Shown here: positions 16,155-25,567 of the stretch, one piece after another
Position numbering within the stretch: the stretch's first letter is position 1
Layout of the letters: each line of letters begins with the position of its first letter
DNA from: Nocardioides sp. dk884
Lineage (GTDB): Bacteria; Actinomycetota; Actinomycetes; Propionibacteriales; Nocardioidaceae
NCBI RefSeq assembly: GCF_009557055.1
Contig: NZ_CP045649.1
Span: forward strand, 372,001 to 436,000
DNA: 64,000 bases
Reading direction: 5' to 3'
Made by a program: the position numbers and the translations under genes
The notes under the pieces: model-generated
The model's input: only the letters and a program-made list of their open reading frames with translations
Databases searched by the model: none
What the model was told of the DNA's origin: nothing

Positions 16155-18383
16155 ATGCCTCTCGCCCTCTCACGTGAGCACCGCGATCTCGCGGTCTCCG
16201 TGGCCGCGTGGAGCCGCCGCGCCGCCTCGGTGGAATCGACCCGTGCCCGGCTCGAGGACCTCGCCGCCGGCGCCCGGCCCGCCTCCTGGCCCGGCCTGCT
16301 CGAGCAGGGCCTGCACGCGCTGCACCTGCCCGAGGAGCACGGCGGCGCCGGCGCCGGACTCGAGGAGCTGGCCGTGGTCGCCGAGCAGCTGGGCACCGAG
16401 CTGCACCCCGGTCCCTGGCTGGCCACCGTGACGACCAGCGCGGTGCTGAGCGCCGCCACCGCCACGGGCACGGTCCCGCGCCTGCTCGAGGAGCTCGCCG
16501 CGGGCGCGACCGCGGCCCTGGTGAGCGGGACCGGCCTGAGGGCCCGCGCCGAGCAGACCGGTGGCTGGGTGCTGGAGGGGGTCAGCGAGCCGGCCCTCGG
16601 CGTACCGGGAGCCGACCTGCTGCTCGTGCGCGGCGCGGCCGAGGACGGTGAGCGGTGGTTCGCCGTCCGGGCGGGTACGACGGCCCTCGTCCACCGCGAC
16701 CAGCCCACCGACCTCACCCGCTCGGTCGGGCGCCTGGAGCTGCGCGCCCACCGGGTCCCCGCCGGCGACGCGATCGCCGGGATCGACCCCGCCCGGGTCG
16801 ACCTGGTCGTGACCACCCTGCTCGCCGCCGAGGCCAGCGGCGTCGCGCGCTGGTGCCTGGACACCGTCGTCGACCACGTCCGCAGCCGCAAGCAGTTCGA
16901 CCGCCCGATCGGCAGCTTCCAGGCCGTGCAGCACAAGGCCGCGATGATGCTGGTCCGCGCCGAGATCATCTGCGCCGCCGCCTGGGACGCCGCCCGCGCC
17001 GAGCACCACGACGCCGACCAGCAGCGCCTCGCCGCGGCGCAGGCGGGCGCGAGCGCCCTGCCGGCCGTGGTGGACACGGCCGTCGAGTGCATCTCGCTGC
17101 TGGGCGGCATCGGCTTCACCTGGGAGCACGACGCGCACCTGTACTGGCGCCGCGCCGTCAGCCTCGCCTCGGCGGCCGGCGCGCAGGCCCGGTGGGAGTC
17201 CATGCTCGGCGAGGCCGCGCTGAGCACCGCACGCGACTTCTCCTTCGTCGACCCCGACGCGCTGCCCGACCTGCGTGCCGAGGTCGCCGGCGTCCTGGCC
17301 GAGGTCGCCGGGCTGCCCGAGGACGGGCGACCCGCGCTCGGCTGGGCACCGGCTCGCGGCGGCGCCCGGCAGGAGCGCCTCGCCGAGGCCGGCCTGGTCG
17401 CCCCGCACTACCCCCGCCCGTGGGGGCGTGGCGCCGGAGCGCAGGAGCAGGCGGTGATCGCCCACGAGTTCGCCCGCGCCGGCCAGGTCCCGCCGTCCAC
17501 CGTCATCGGCGAGTGGGTGCTCCCGACCCTCCTGGTGCACGGCACCACCGAGCAGCAGCAGCGCTTCGTGGCGCCGACGCTGCGGGGCGAGATCTTCTGG
17601 TGCCAGCTCTTCAGCGAGCCCGGTGCCGGCTCGGACCTCGCGGGGCTCGCCACCCGCGCCCGCAAGGTCGAGGGCGGCTGGGTGCTCACGGGGCAGAAGG
17701 TGTGGAACTCGATGGCCCACGAGGCGGACTGGGGCGTCTGCCTGGCCCGCACCGACGCCGAGGTGCCCAAGCACGAGGGCATCTCCTACTTCCTCCTCGA
17801 CATGCGCTCCACGGGGGTCGACGTACGCCCGCTGCGCCAGGCGACCGGCATGTCGGAGTTCAACGAGGTGTTCCTCGACGACGTCTTCGTGCCCGACGAG
17901 TGCCTGGTTGCGGCCCCCGGCGAGGGGTGGCGCCTCGCGGTGACCACCCTGGCCAACGAGCGGCTGAGCATGGGCGCGCACCTGAGCCACGGCTCCAGCG
18001 ACCGGGTCCGCGAGGTCCTGGCCGACCCCGGGCACCCGGTCCCGCGCGCCGAGGTGGTCCGGGTGCTGGGTCGCTGCGTCTCCCGCGAGATGTCGCTCTC
18101 GGCGCTCAACCTGCGCAGCGTCCTGGCCCGGCTCTCCCAGCTCGACCTGGGCGCCGAGATCAGCGTGCAGAAGGTCTTCAACGCGATCGCCCAGCGCGAC
18201 AACTCCCGCGACCTGCTCGCGGTGCTCGGCCCGCGCGGCCTCGTCGCCGTACCGCCCACCGACCACGGCAGCACGGACCCGGTGATCGACCACCTCGGGC
18301 TGCCGTCGGTGCTCTTCGGCGGCGGCACGATCGAGATCCAGCTCAACGTCATCGCCCGCCGCGTGCTGCGACTGCCGCGGTGA
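16155..18383 (+). CDS. FadE34-like fused two-domain acyl-CoA dehydrogenase
   Basis: The 742-residue product holds two acyl-CoA dehydrogenase units in one chain, as in mycobacterial FadE34 (ChsE3), which oxidises longer side-chain CoA esters. The first half (about 1-360) keeps the C-terminal type motifs RKQFDRPIGSFQAVQHK and LLGGIGFTWEHDAHLYWRRA but has no EPGAGSD loop. The second half (about 380-742) keeps FSEPGAGSDLAGL and TGQKVWNSMAHEADW but lacks the RKQF motif. Each fused chain therefore seems to hold one composite active site. Start ATG 16155 follows AGGAAGG. Confidence 0.85.
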   Translation: MPLALSREHRDLAVSVAAWSRRAASVESTRARLEDLAAGARPASWPGLLEQGLHALHLPEEHGGAGAGLEELAVVAEQLGTELHPGPWLATVTTSAVLSAATATGTVPRLLEELAAGATAALVSGTGLRARAEQTGGWVLEGVSEPALGVPGADLLLVRGAAEDGERWFAVRAGTTALVHRDQPTDLTRSVGRLELRAHRVPAGDAIAGIDPARVDLVVTTLLAAEASGVARWCLDTVVDHVRSRKQFDRPIGSFQAVQHKAAMMLVRAEIICAAAWDAARAEHHDADQQRLAAAQAGASALPAVVDTAVECISLLGGIGFTWEHDAHLYWRRAVSLASAAGAQARWESMLGEAALSTARDFSFVDPDALPDLRAEVAGVLAEVAGLPEDGRPALGWAPARGGARQERLAEAGLVAPHYPRPWGRGAGAQEQAVIAHEFARAGQVPPSTVIGEWVLPTLLVHGTTEQQQRFVAPTLRGEIFWCQLFSEPGAGSDLAGLATRARKVEGGWVLTGQKVWNSMAHEADWGVCLARTDAEVPKHEGISYFLLDMRSTGVDVRPLRQATGMSEFNEVFLDDVFVPDECLVAAPGEGWRLAVTTLANERLSMGAHLSHGSSDRVREVLADPGHPVPRAEVVRVLGRCVSREMSLSALNLRSVLARLSQLDLGAEISVQKVFNAIAQRDNSRDLLAVLGPRGLVAVPPTDHGSTDPVIDHLGLPSVLFGGGTIEIQLNVIARRVLRLPR

Positions 18384-18431
18384 CGGGCGCGCCCCAACAT
18401 CCCGTCCCGACCACACGAGAGGTGGCGCCCG

Positions 18432-19646
18432 ATGCATCCTGATCTCTCCGAGAAGGCCAAGCAGCTCCGCGCCGAGCTGCGAGCCTACTTCGCCGAGCTG
18501 ATCACCGAGGAGGACCGCCGCGACCTCGTCGACCAGACCGAGGGCGGCCCGACCTTCGAGCGGCTCTACCGCCAGATGGGCGCCGACGGCTGGCTCGGCC
18601 TCGGCTGGCCGGAGGAGTACGGCGGCCGCGGGGAGGATCCCGAGGCGCTCTACGTCTTCTACGACGAGGTCATCCGCGCCAACGCGCCGCTGTCGCTGGT
18701 CACGCTCAACACCGTCGCTCCCGCGCTGATGAAGGCCGGCACCCAGCAGCAGAAGGACTACTTCCTGCCCCGGATCCTCAGCGGCGAGCTGATGTTCGCC
18801 ATCGGCTACACCGAGCCCGGCGCCGGCACCGACCTGGCCTCGCTGCAGACCCGCGGCCGCGTGGAGGGAGAGGAGCTGGTGATCAACGGCAACAAGATCT
18901 TCACCAGCGCCGGCGTCTTCGCCGACTGGGTCTGGCTGGCCGTGCGCACCGACCCCGACGCCGTGCGGCACCGCGGCATCTCGGTCGTGCTCGTGCCGAC
19001 CACCGACCCGGGGTTCTCCGCCACCGAGATCCACACGGTCGGCGGGATCAGCACCGCCGCGACGTACTACGAGGACGTCCGGGTCCCGCTCACCAACCTG
19101 GTCGGCGGGCTCAACGAGGGCTGGGGCCTGATCACCAACCAGCTCAACCACGAGCGGGTCGCCCTGGCGGCCCGCGGCGGCATCGCCAACGAGCTGTACG
19201 ACGAGGTGCTGCGCTGGGCGCTGGACGAGCGGGTCGGCGACCGGCGCGTCTACGACATCCCCTGGGTGCGCAGCACCCTCGCGGAGGTCTACGCCCTGCT
19301 CAGTGCGGCCGACCTGGTCAGCCTGCGCCTGGTCGCCGACGTCGCGGCCAACACCCTGGGCGGCGGGGAGTCCGCCGCGGCGAAGGTCTTCGGCACCGAG
19401 GCGGTCGTGACCGCCTACGGCCAGCTGCAGCAGGTGCTCGGCGCGACCGGCCTGCTGCGGCCGGGGACCCCCGGAGCGGGGATCCAGGGCCGGGTGGAGA
19501 ACCTCGGTCGCCGCGCGCAGAACAACACCTTCGGCGGTGGCACCAACGAGGTCATGCGGGAGATCGTCGCGGCCAAGACCCTCGGCATGACGATCGGTGC
19601 GCGGCGTGCCGCCCCGCCGGTGGCGACCCAGAACGCGAGGAGCTGA
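18432..19646 (+). CDS. Acyl-CoA dehydrogenase, ChsE2/FadE29-like
   Basis: The 404-residue product resembles FadE29 (ChsE2), one half of the heterotetrameric dehydrogenase for the 3-carbon steroid side chain. It has GWPEEYGGRG, FAIGYTEPGAGTDLASLQT, the flavin loop GNKIFTSAGVFADWVWLAVRTDP and the C-terminal TFGGGTNEVMREIVA. It lacks the RxQFGxPI motif for the other half of the FAD site, as expected for a ChsE2-type subunit. The partner gene follows with one nucleotide between stop and ATG. Confidence 0.86.
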   Translation: MHPDLSEKAKQLRAELRAYFAELITEEDRRDLVDQTEGGPTFERLYRQMGADGWLGLGWPEEYGGRGEDPEALYVFYDEVIRANAPLSLVTLNTVAPALMKAGTQQQKDYFLPRILSGELMFAIGYTEPGAGTDLASLQTRGRVEGEELVINGNKIFTSAGVFADWVWLAVRTDPDAVRHRGISVVLVPTTDPGFSATEIHTVGGISTAATYYEDVRVPLTNLVGGLNEGWGLITNQLNHERVALAARGGIANELYDEVLRWALDERVGDRRVYDIPWVRSTLAEVYALLSAADLVSLRLVADVAANTLGGGESAAAKVFGTEAVVTAYGQLQQVLGATGLLRPGTPGAGIQGRVENLGRRAQNNTFGGGTNEVMREIVAAKTLGMTIGARRAAPPVATQNARS

Positions 19647-19647
19647 C

Positions 19648-20778
19648 ATGGAGTTCGAGCTGACCGGCGACCACGTCGAGGTGCGTGACCTCGCCGCCAC
19701 GATCTTCGCCGACCTGGCGAGCACCGAGCGGGTCGTGCAGGTGGAGAAGGCGGAGGACTCCTTCGACCGCCGGCTCTGGTCGACCCTCGCCGACTCCGGG
19801 ATGCTCGGCATCGCCCTCCCGGAGTCCGCGGGCGGGGCCGGCCTCGGCATCCTGGGCCTGGTCGCGCTGCTGGAGCAGCAGGGCCGCCGCGTCGCGCCGG
19901 TGCCGCTGTGGTCGGTGGTCGCGGGCGCCGCGCTGCCGATCGCGCAGTTCGCCTCCCCGGCGCAGGCCGAGCGCTGGCTCCCGGGGCTGCTGGACGGCAC
20001 CGGCATCCTCAGCGGCGGCTTCGACGCGCCGCCCGGCCGCCGCGCCTCGCTCACCGGGCGCCGCTCGGACCGCGCGATCACCGTCGACGGCGAGATCGCC
20101 CAGGTGCCGGCGGCCGGCCTGGCCGCCGCAGTCGTGGTGCCGGTCGAGCTGGAGGACGGCGACCTGGTCCTCGCCGTGGTCCCGACCGACCGTCCGGGCG
20201 TCGTCGTGACCCCGGTGGCCCCGACCAGCCGCGAGAACGCCGCTGCCGTCCGCTTCGAGGACGTCGTGCTGACCTCCGACGACGTCCTTCCCGGCGACGG
20301 CGCCCAGCAGGTCGAGTGGGTCCACAACCGGCTCCGGGTCGCCCTGGCCGCGATCCAGCTCGGGGTCTGCGCCGAGGCCGTGCGCCTCACCGCGGCGTAC
20401 ACGAGCGAGCGCGTGCAGTTCGGGCGGCCGCTGTCGACCAACCAGGCGGTCGCGCTGCGCGCCGCGGACGCCCACATCGACACCGAGGCGATCCGGGTGA
20501 CCACCTACCGGGCCGCCTGGCTGCTCGACGAGGGCCAGGAGGAGGCCGCCGGGTCGGCGTCCCTGGTGGCGAAGTGGTGGGCCTCGCAGGGCGGGCTGCG
20601 CGTCGTGCACGCGACCCAGCACCTGCACGGCGGCATCGGCGCGGACGTCGACTACCCGATCCACCGCTACTTCCTGTGGGGCCGCCAGGTCGCGTTCTCC
20701 CTGGGGAGCGCGGCGGCGGTGGCCGCCGAGCTCGGCGACCGCCTCGAGGACGCCCCGGCGATCGGCGCCCCGGCATGA
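19648..20778 (+). CDS. Acyl-CoA dehydrogenase, ChsE1/FadE28-like
   Basis: The 376-residue product is the complementary ChsE1-type subunit. It carries SERVQFGRPLSTNQAVALR and TQHLHGGIGADVDYPIHRYFLW, which bind the FAD adenine end, but no TEPGAGTD loop. With the preceding ChsE2-like chain it should form the alpha2beta2 enzyme that makes the 17(20)-ene of the side-chain CoA ester. ATG 19648 has GAGGAG at 19637-19642; the stop overlaps the next ATG (ATGA). Confidence 0.85.
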   Translation: MEFELTGDHVEVRDLAATIFADLASTERVVQVEKAEDSFDRRLWSTLADSGMLGIALPESAGGAGLGILGLVALLEQQGRRVAPVPLWSVVAGAALPIAQFASPAQAERWLPGLLDGTGILSGGFDAPPGRRASLTGRRSDRAITVDGEIAQVPAAGLAAAVVVPVELEDGDLVLAVVPTDRPGVVVTPVAPTSRENAAAVRFEDVVLTSDDVLPGDGAQQVEWVHNRLRVALAAIQLGVCAEAVRLTAAYTSERVQFGRPLSTNQAVALRAADAHIDTEAIRVTTYRAAWLLDEGQEEAAGSASLVAKWWASQGGLRVVHATQHLHGGIGADVDYPIHRYFLWGRQVAFSLGSAAAVAAELGDRLEDAPAIGAPA

Positions 20779-21386
20779 CGACGGTGTACGAGACCACCGA
20801 GGTCGAGCAGGAGACCGTGGCGCTGGTCGAGGCGACCAGGGCGTTGATGCTGGCGGTCGCCACGACCGACCTCGGCGTCGAGGACCTGCGCGCGGCCCGC
20901 GGCGAGATCGAGCGGCTCACCGCCCGGCTCGGCACCCGCACGCGCGACCGGGTGCTGCGGGCGCCGCTGGACGGGCCCGCGCGGGCCCGCACGGCCGGGC
21001 CGGACCAGCCGTGGGCGATCTTCCGGTTCAGCCCGCAGGCGCTGCCGCTGGCGATCAGCTTCGGCGAGGGCACCGCGCACGCGCGCACCGTCGGCGACGC
21101 CCTCTACGAGGGGCCGCGGGACTCGGTGCACGGCGGCTACCTCGCGCACCTGCTCGACTGCATGCTGGGCACGCTCGTGCAGGCGCAGGGGCTGCTCGCG
21201 GTCACCGCGACGCTGGACCTGCGCTACCTGCGTCGTACGCCGCTGGACGTGCCGCTGGAGCTGCACGCCCGGATCCTCGAGCGCGCCGGGCGCCGCATCC
21301 ACGCGGAGGGCTGGGTCGAGCACGAGGGTCAGCGCACCGTGGAGGCCACCGGCCTGTTCATCGAGATCGCAGGGGAGACGTCATGA
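20775..21386 (+). CDS. PaaI-type hotdog acyl-CoA thioesterase
   Basis: The 203-residue product has a variable helical N-terminus (about 1-110) and a hotdog domain with the thioesterase pattern GPRDSVHGGYLAHLLDCMLG. It overlaps its neighbours at both ends by ATGA and so is made together with the ChsE pair. It may release CoA from stalled side-chain intermediates (inference). A similar protein is encoded at 44373-44999 in the Hsd4B-like operon. Confidence 0.78.
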   Translation: MTTVYETTEVEQETVALVEATRALMLAVATTDLGVEDLRAARGEIERLTARLGTRTRDRVLRAPLDGPARARTAGPDQPWAIFRFSPQALPLAISFGEGTAHARTVGDALYEGPRDSVHGGYLAHLLDCMLGTLVQAQGLLAVTATLDLRYLRRTPLDVPLELHARILERAGRRIHAEGWVEHEGQRTVEATGLFIEIAGETS

Positions 21387-22207
21387 GCTATGAGCTGAGC
21401 GGGCTGGCGGACCGGGTCGCGGTCGTCACCGGGGCCGGGCGGATGCGCTCGATCGGTCGCGCGATCGCCGTCGAGCTGGCCCGGGCCGGGTGCGACGTGG
21501 TCGTCACCGGGACCGGCCGCGGCCTGGAGCACCGGCCGGCCGACGAGGTGGCCGCCGACTGGCGCGACATCGACTCGGTGGCCGAGGAGGTCCGTGCCCT
21601 GGGGCGGCGGGCGCTCCCGGTGGTCTGCGACGTCTCCGACGAGGCCTCGGTCGACGCGCTGCTCGAGCGGGTGGTCGCGGAGCTCGGCCGGGTCGACGTG
21701 GTCGTCAACAACGCCGCCGCCTCCCGTGGCGGCGACCGGCTGCCCGTGCTCGAGGTCCCGGTCGAGGCCTGGGACCGGGTGGTCTCGGTGAACCTGCGCG
21801 GCACCTTCCTCATGACCCGGGCCTTCGGGCGCCGGCTCGTCGAGCAGGGCGAGGGCGGCAGCATCATCAACATCTCCTCGATCGGCGGCAAGCTCAGCGG
21901 CCCGGGCACCGCGGCGTACAGCGCCTCGAAGGCCGGCGTGCAGTCGCTGACCTCCTCCTCGGCCAAGGAGCTCGGCCGCCACCGGATCCGGGTCAACGCG
22001 ATCTGCCCGGGGGTCACCGAGACCAGCCGGCTCGACGACCAGAGCCCCGAGGCCTGGCAGGCCTACGTCGCGGCCAACCTGCCGCTCGGTCGCGCCGGCA
22101 CCCCGCAGGAGGTCGCCGCCACCGCGGTGTTCCTGGCCAGCGACCAGGCCTCCTGGATCACCGGCCAGTCCTGGAACGTCGACGGCGGCCAGCTCACCGT
22201 CCGCTGA
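21383..22207 (+). CDS. Short-chain dehydrogenase/reductase
   Basis: A 274-residue classical SDR with TGAGRMRSIGRAIAVEL (a longer glycine loop than usual), VVVNNAAASRGG, Ser in NISSIGG, and YSASKAG for the catalytic Tyr and Lys. The C-terminus WITGQSWNVDGGQ is standard. It is the last gene of the 11.5-22.2 kb operon. Likely a hydroxyacyl-CoA or hydroxysteroid dehydrogenase; the substrate is unknown. Confidence 0.83.
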   Translation: MSYELSGLADRVAVVTGAGRMRSIGRAIAVELARAGCDVVVTGTGRGLEHRPADEVAADWRDIDSVAEEVRALGRRALPVVCDVSDEASVDALLERVVAELGRVDVVVNNAAASRGGDRLPVLEVPVEAWDRVVSVNLRGTFLMTRAFGRRLVEQGEGGSIINISSIGGKLSGPGTAAYSASKAGVQSLTSSSAKELGRHRIRVNAICPGVTETSRLDDQSPEAWQAYVAANLPLGRAGTPQEVAATAVFLASDQASWITGQSWNVDGGQLTVR

Positions 22208-22213
22208 CCCCAG

Positions 22214-22235
22214 CGCCGAGTCGGCGCCAATGGCG
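22214..22235 (+). repeat. Dispersed copy of a 22-bp unit (CGCCGAGTCGG-N6-TGGCG)
   Basis: This 22-bp sequence just after the SDR stop shares the first 11 and last 5 bases with the tandem units at 39061-39104; only the central six bases differ. It suggests a small mobile or selfish intergenic repeat family rather than chance. Confidence 0.5.
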
Positions 22236-22298
22236 GAGGGGCGGGGGAGTGGGACTCTCGGTGGCGGGATCGGCGGGAGGCTGGGACGGTGGTCACAC

Positions 22299-22316
22299 GA
22301 CCAAGCGCTTGCTAGA
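22299..22316. promoter_or_regulatory. KstR2-type operator upstream of the solute-binding protein gene (site C)
   Basis: ACCAAGCGCTTGCT (22300-22313) fits AnCAAGnnCTTGnT exactly and is the same 14-mer as site B. It stands 38 bp before the GTG of the binding-protein gene, where a promoter is expected. The start is served by GAGGAG at 22341-22346. Confidence 0.75.
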
Positions 22317-22353
22317 TAACTGGCGACGTCCGACGTCCCCGAGGAGACCACAC

Positions 22354-23949
22354 GTGGCACGACACCCCCTGATCCATCGCGCCGGCGCGGCCCTGGCCGT
22401 GGCGGTGCTCGCCGCCGGCTGCGCGTCCTCCAGCGAGGAGGACGCGAAGCCCCGCGAGGGCGCCGCCCTCAGCGAGGGCATGCGCGGCGTCTCCGACGGA
22501 GGTGAGCCCGTCGCCGGTGGCACCTTCACCTACGGCGCGTACGCCGAGCCGGCGTCGCTCGACCCCGCGGTCACGATCGCGGCGGTCACCACCGGGGGCG
22601 CGGAGATGATCAACCTCTACGACACCCTGGTGAACTTCGACGCCGACGCCCAGGAGTTCGAGCCCCGCCTGGCCGAGTCGATCGAGCCGGACAAGGACCA
22701 CGACACCTGGACCCTGACCCTGCGTGAGGACGTGACGTTCTCCGACGGGACCCCGCTCGACGCGGCGGCGGTCAAGTGGAGCCAGGAGCGCTACGCCTCG
22801 CTGCCCGCCCCCGAGGCGGCGCTGTGGAACGGCAACGTCAGCGACGTGGTCGTCGAGGACGAGCGAACGGTGGTCTATGAGCTGAACAAGCCGTGGCCCG
22901 GCTTCCCCAGCATCCTCAGCACCGGGCCCGGCATGGTGGTCGCCAAGAGCGCCGTGGCCAAGGACGGCGACTTCACCCCGGTCGGCGCCGGCGCCTTCAC
23001 CCTGGATCGCTGGGCACAGGGCGAGGAGCTGGTGCTCGCGGCCCGCGAGGACTACTGGGGCGGCGCGCCCCACCTCGAGCAGGTCCGCTTCGTCTACCTC
23101 AACGACCAGCGCGCCGGCCTGGAGTCGCTGCGCTCCGACGGCGTCGACGCGGTCTTCGTCCGTGACCCCGACATCGTCGATGAGGTCCTCGACGAGGAGT
23201 GGCCGGGCTACGTCAACATGGTCGCCGCCTCCAACACCGCGGTGATCAACGCCTCGGAGGGCCGCCCGGGCGCCGACGTCCGGCTGCGCCAGGCGATGGC
23301 GCTGGCCATCGACCCCGAGCTGATCGCCGAGCGTGGGTACGGCGGGTCCGGTCTGGCGTCCTCGACGCTGTTCGGCGACTACTCGGCCTGGCACGGCGAG
23401 AGCGTCGGGCTCGAGCCCGACCAGGAGCGCGCCCGCGAGCTCGTCGAGGAGGTCAAGGCCGACGGCTGGGACGGCACCATCGAGTACATCGACGCCGCCG
23501 ACCCCGCCTCGCGCGCGACGACCCAGGCGGTCAAGGCCTCGCTGGAGGCCGTCGGCTTCGAGGTCGCCACCCGGCCGATGCGCACCATCGCCGAGCAGAT
23601 CTCCACGATCGTCGTCGAGCGCGACTACGACGTCGCCGCGTGGGGCCTGAACTACCGCGAGGCCGACCCGTTCTCGAAGATGTTCGCGACCATGCACAGC
23701 GACGGCACGCAGGTCTATGAGATGTACACGAGCGCCGAGATGGACGCGCTGCTCGAGGAGCTCCAGGCGGCGGCGACGCCCGAGGAGCGGGTCGCGGCGA
23801 TGGACCGCATCCAAGAGCAGGTCAACACCGACGTGCCCTACCTCAACTGGGCCCCGTTCGCGGAGTACACCGCGTGGGACGAGGACGTCCACGGCGTCGT
23901 CGGCGCGGCAGCGTCGATGATCCACCTCGCCGACGCCTGGGTCGGCTGA
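22354..23949 (+). CDS. ABC transporter solute-binding lipoprotein, peptide/opine family
   Basis: The 531-residue product is a family-5 (DppA/OppA-type) solute-binding protein. A signal peptide ends in a lipobox, VLAAGC with Cys23, so the mature protein should be anchored outside the membrane. Family blocks include GGTFTYGAYAEPASLDP, LTLREDVTFSDGTPLDAAAVKWS and DYWGGAP. No permease or ATPase adjoins it; the nearest set is at 50.4-54.4 kb. A paralogue is at 58320-59948. It is probably KstR2-controlled through site C. The ligand may be the catabolic substrate rather than peptide (inference). Confidence 0.85.
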   Translation: MARHPLIHRAGAALAVAVLAAGCASSSEEDAKPREGAALSEGMRGVSDGGEPVAGGTFTYGAYAEPASLDPAVTIAAVTTGGAEMINLYDTLVNFDADAQEFEPRLAESIEPDKDHDTWTLTLREDVTFSDGTPLDAAAVKWSQERYASLPAPEAALWNGNVSDVVVEDERTVVYELNKPWPGFPSILSTGPGMVVAKSAVAKDGDFTPVGAGAFTLDRWAQGEELVLAAREDYWGGAPHLEQVRFVYLNDQRAGLESLRSDGVDAVFVRDPDIVDEVLDEEWPGYVNMVAASNTAVINASEGRPGADVRLRQAMALAIDPELIAERGYGGSGLASSTLFGDYSAWHGESVGLEPDQERARELVEEVKADGWDGTIEYIDAADPASRATTQAVKASLEAVGFEVATRPMRTIAEQISTIVVERDYDVAAWGLNYREADPFSKMFATMHSDGTQVYEMYTSAEMDALLEELQAAATPEERVAAMDRIQEQVNTDVPYLNWAPFAEYTAWDEDVHGVVGAAASMIHLADAWVG

Positions 23950-23978
23950 CCCACCGCGACTCCCGCGACGTGACACCC

Positions 23979-24011
23979 GGGGCGGACCGGCCGTAGTGGC
24001 CGGTCCGCCCC
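23979..24011. terminator. Hairpin terminator after the binding-protein gene
   Basis: A perfect 14-bp stem, GGGGCGGACCGGCC (23979-23992) with GGCCGGTCCGCCCC (23998-24011), and a 5-nt loop. No T tract follows. It lies 30 bp after the stop codon. Confidence 0.7.
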
Positions 24012-24062
24012 GCCCGTCGGACCACCCCGGTGCTGCGGCGCCACGAGAGCGAAGGCCACACC

Positions 24063-25496
24063 GTGCGGCGAGCAGCGGCCGACCCCGCGACCGAGACCGA
24101 CGCCCGCCCGGGCGGCACCCTCAGCGCGCGCCGTCTGCGCTGGCTGCTGCCGGGCCTGCTGCTCGTCACGACCGTGACCGGGATCGTCGGCAGCCTCGGC
24201 TCACCGCTCGTGCCGGGCATCGCCCGCTCCGAGGGCGTCTCCCTCGTCGCCGCGCAGTGGACCCTCACCGTCAGCCTGATCACCGGCGCGGTGGCCACGC
24301 CCGTCATCGGCCGACTCGGCGCCGGTCGCCGGCGCCGTCCGGTCCTGCTCACCTGCGTCGGCCTCGCCGCCCTGGGTGCCGTCCTGGGCGCGCTGCCGCT
24401 CGGCTTCGCCACACTGATCGTCGGCCGCATCCTCACCGGCCTCGCCTTCGGCATCGTGCCGCTGGTGATCTCGGTGGTCCGCACCGAGCTGCCCGAGCAC
24501 CGCATGCGCCGCTCCGTGGCCGCGGTGTCGGTCGCCAACGTGACCGCCGCCGGCCTCGGCTTCCCGGTCACCGCGCTGGTGGCGACCTTCGCCGGCATCC
24601 GCGGCGCCTTCTGGTTCGCCTTCGCGATGTGCGCGCTCGCCTTCGTCGTGGCCCTGCTCGTCGTGCCCCGCAGCACCGAGCCCGTCCCGCCCGGCGTCGA
24701 CTGGTTCGGCGCGGTGCTGCTCAGCGTCGCGACCGCCACCCTGCTCCTCGGCGTCAGCCAGGCCGCCGACTGGGGCTACGCCTCCCCGGCCACCGGCGCG
24801 GCGATCGGCGCCGGGCTGCTGCTCTACGCGGTCTGCGTGTGGTGGCTGCTGCGCGTGCGCGACCCGCTGGTCGACGTGCGGATCGCCGTACGACGGGGGG
24901 TGTCGGCCGCCAACGCCGCCGGGCTGCTCGCCGGCTGCGGGATGTACGTGATGCTCTCGCTGGTCATGGTCCTCGTGCAGACCTCCGAGGACCACGGCTA
25001 CGGCCTGGGCCGCTCGGTAGCGGTGGCCGGTCTGATGCTGACGCCGTACGCCGCCGCGAGCGTGATCGGCTCCCGGCTCGCGCTGCGTCTGGGCAACGTG
25101 ATCAGCGCCGACCTGCTGCTGCCGCTGGGCTGCCTGTGCTTCGGCCTGGCCAACCTGGTGCTGGCGATCTGGCACCAGGAGCTGTGGCAGGTGACGCTGG
25201 TGCTGCTGATCGGCGGCATCGGCAGCGGCATGACCTTCAACTCGATGCCCTGGCTGATGATGCGCCACGTCCCGGCTGCCGAGACCAGCAGCGCCCTCAG
25301 CCTCAACCTCGTGCTCCGGTTCCTCGGCATGGCGATCGGCAGCGCGCTCGCGCTCGCGATCCTCGACCTGCTCGCCGCGGACGGCATGCAGACCAGCCAC
25401 GCCGGTTTCGTCGCCGGCGGGCTGTGCGGGGTCGGACTGTCCCTCGTCGCGGCGGTCCTCTCGCTGCTGCTGGGCCGACCGCGCCGCTTCCGATGA
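24063..25496 (+). CDS. MFS transporter, DHA2-like 14-helix type
   Basis: The 477-residue product is strongly hydrophobic, with segments starting near WLLPGLLLVTTVTGIVG and the MFS loop RLGAGRRRRP between helices 2 and 3. It resembles drug-proton antiporters and is about 40% similar by eye to the MFS protein at 45007-46464 (shared GWASP/GYASP loop, DxLVDxR and SxGYGLG motifs). Start GTG 24063 has GAAGG at 24051-24055; an in-frame GTG at 24030 is possible. In this island it may export or import steroid intermediates (inference). Confidence 0.82.
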   Translation: MRRAAADPATETDARPGGTLSARRLRWLLPGLLLVTTVTGIVGSLGSPLVPGIARSEGVSLVAAQWTLTVSLITGAVATPVIGRLGAGRRRRPVLLTCVGLAALGAVLGALPLGFATLIVGRILTGLAFGIVPLVISVVRTELPEHRMRRSVAAVSVANVTAAGLGFPVTALVATFAGIRGAFWFAFAMCALAFVVALLVVPRSTEPVPPGVDWFGAVLLSVATATLLLGVSQAADWGYASPATGAAIGAGLLLYAVCVWWLLRVRDPLVDVRIAVRRGVSAANAAGLLAGCGMYVMLSLVMVLVQTSEDHGYGLGRSVAVAGLMLTPYAAASVIGSRLALRLGNVISADLLLPLGCLCFGLANLVLAIWHQELWQVTLVLLIGGIGSGMTFNSMPWLMMRHVPAAETSSALSLNLVLRFLGMAIGSALALAILDLLAADGMQTSHAGFVAGGLCGVGLSLVAAVLSLLLGRPRRFR

Positions 25497-25567
25497 GCGG
25501 GAGCCCCCTGACCCACCCCCGCCGAGGCTGCTTGCATCGGCGCGTCCGACCCCCGGAGGAATGAGAT

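Noticed and set aside
16170..20504. A 1444-codon open frame on the minus strand opposite the dehydrogenase genes, and similar long frames at 31639-34842 and 53384-56401.
   Set aside because: They are antisense shadows caused by the extreme GC bias; they lie across several well-identified genes and show no recognisable domains.
22236..22298. A further copy of the 15-bp motif in the GAGTGGGACTCTCGG stretch.
   Set aside because: Only the GTGGGA half fits; the other half does not match and no -10 lies at the expected distance.
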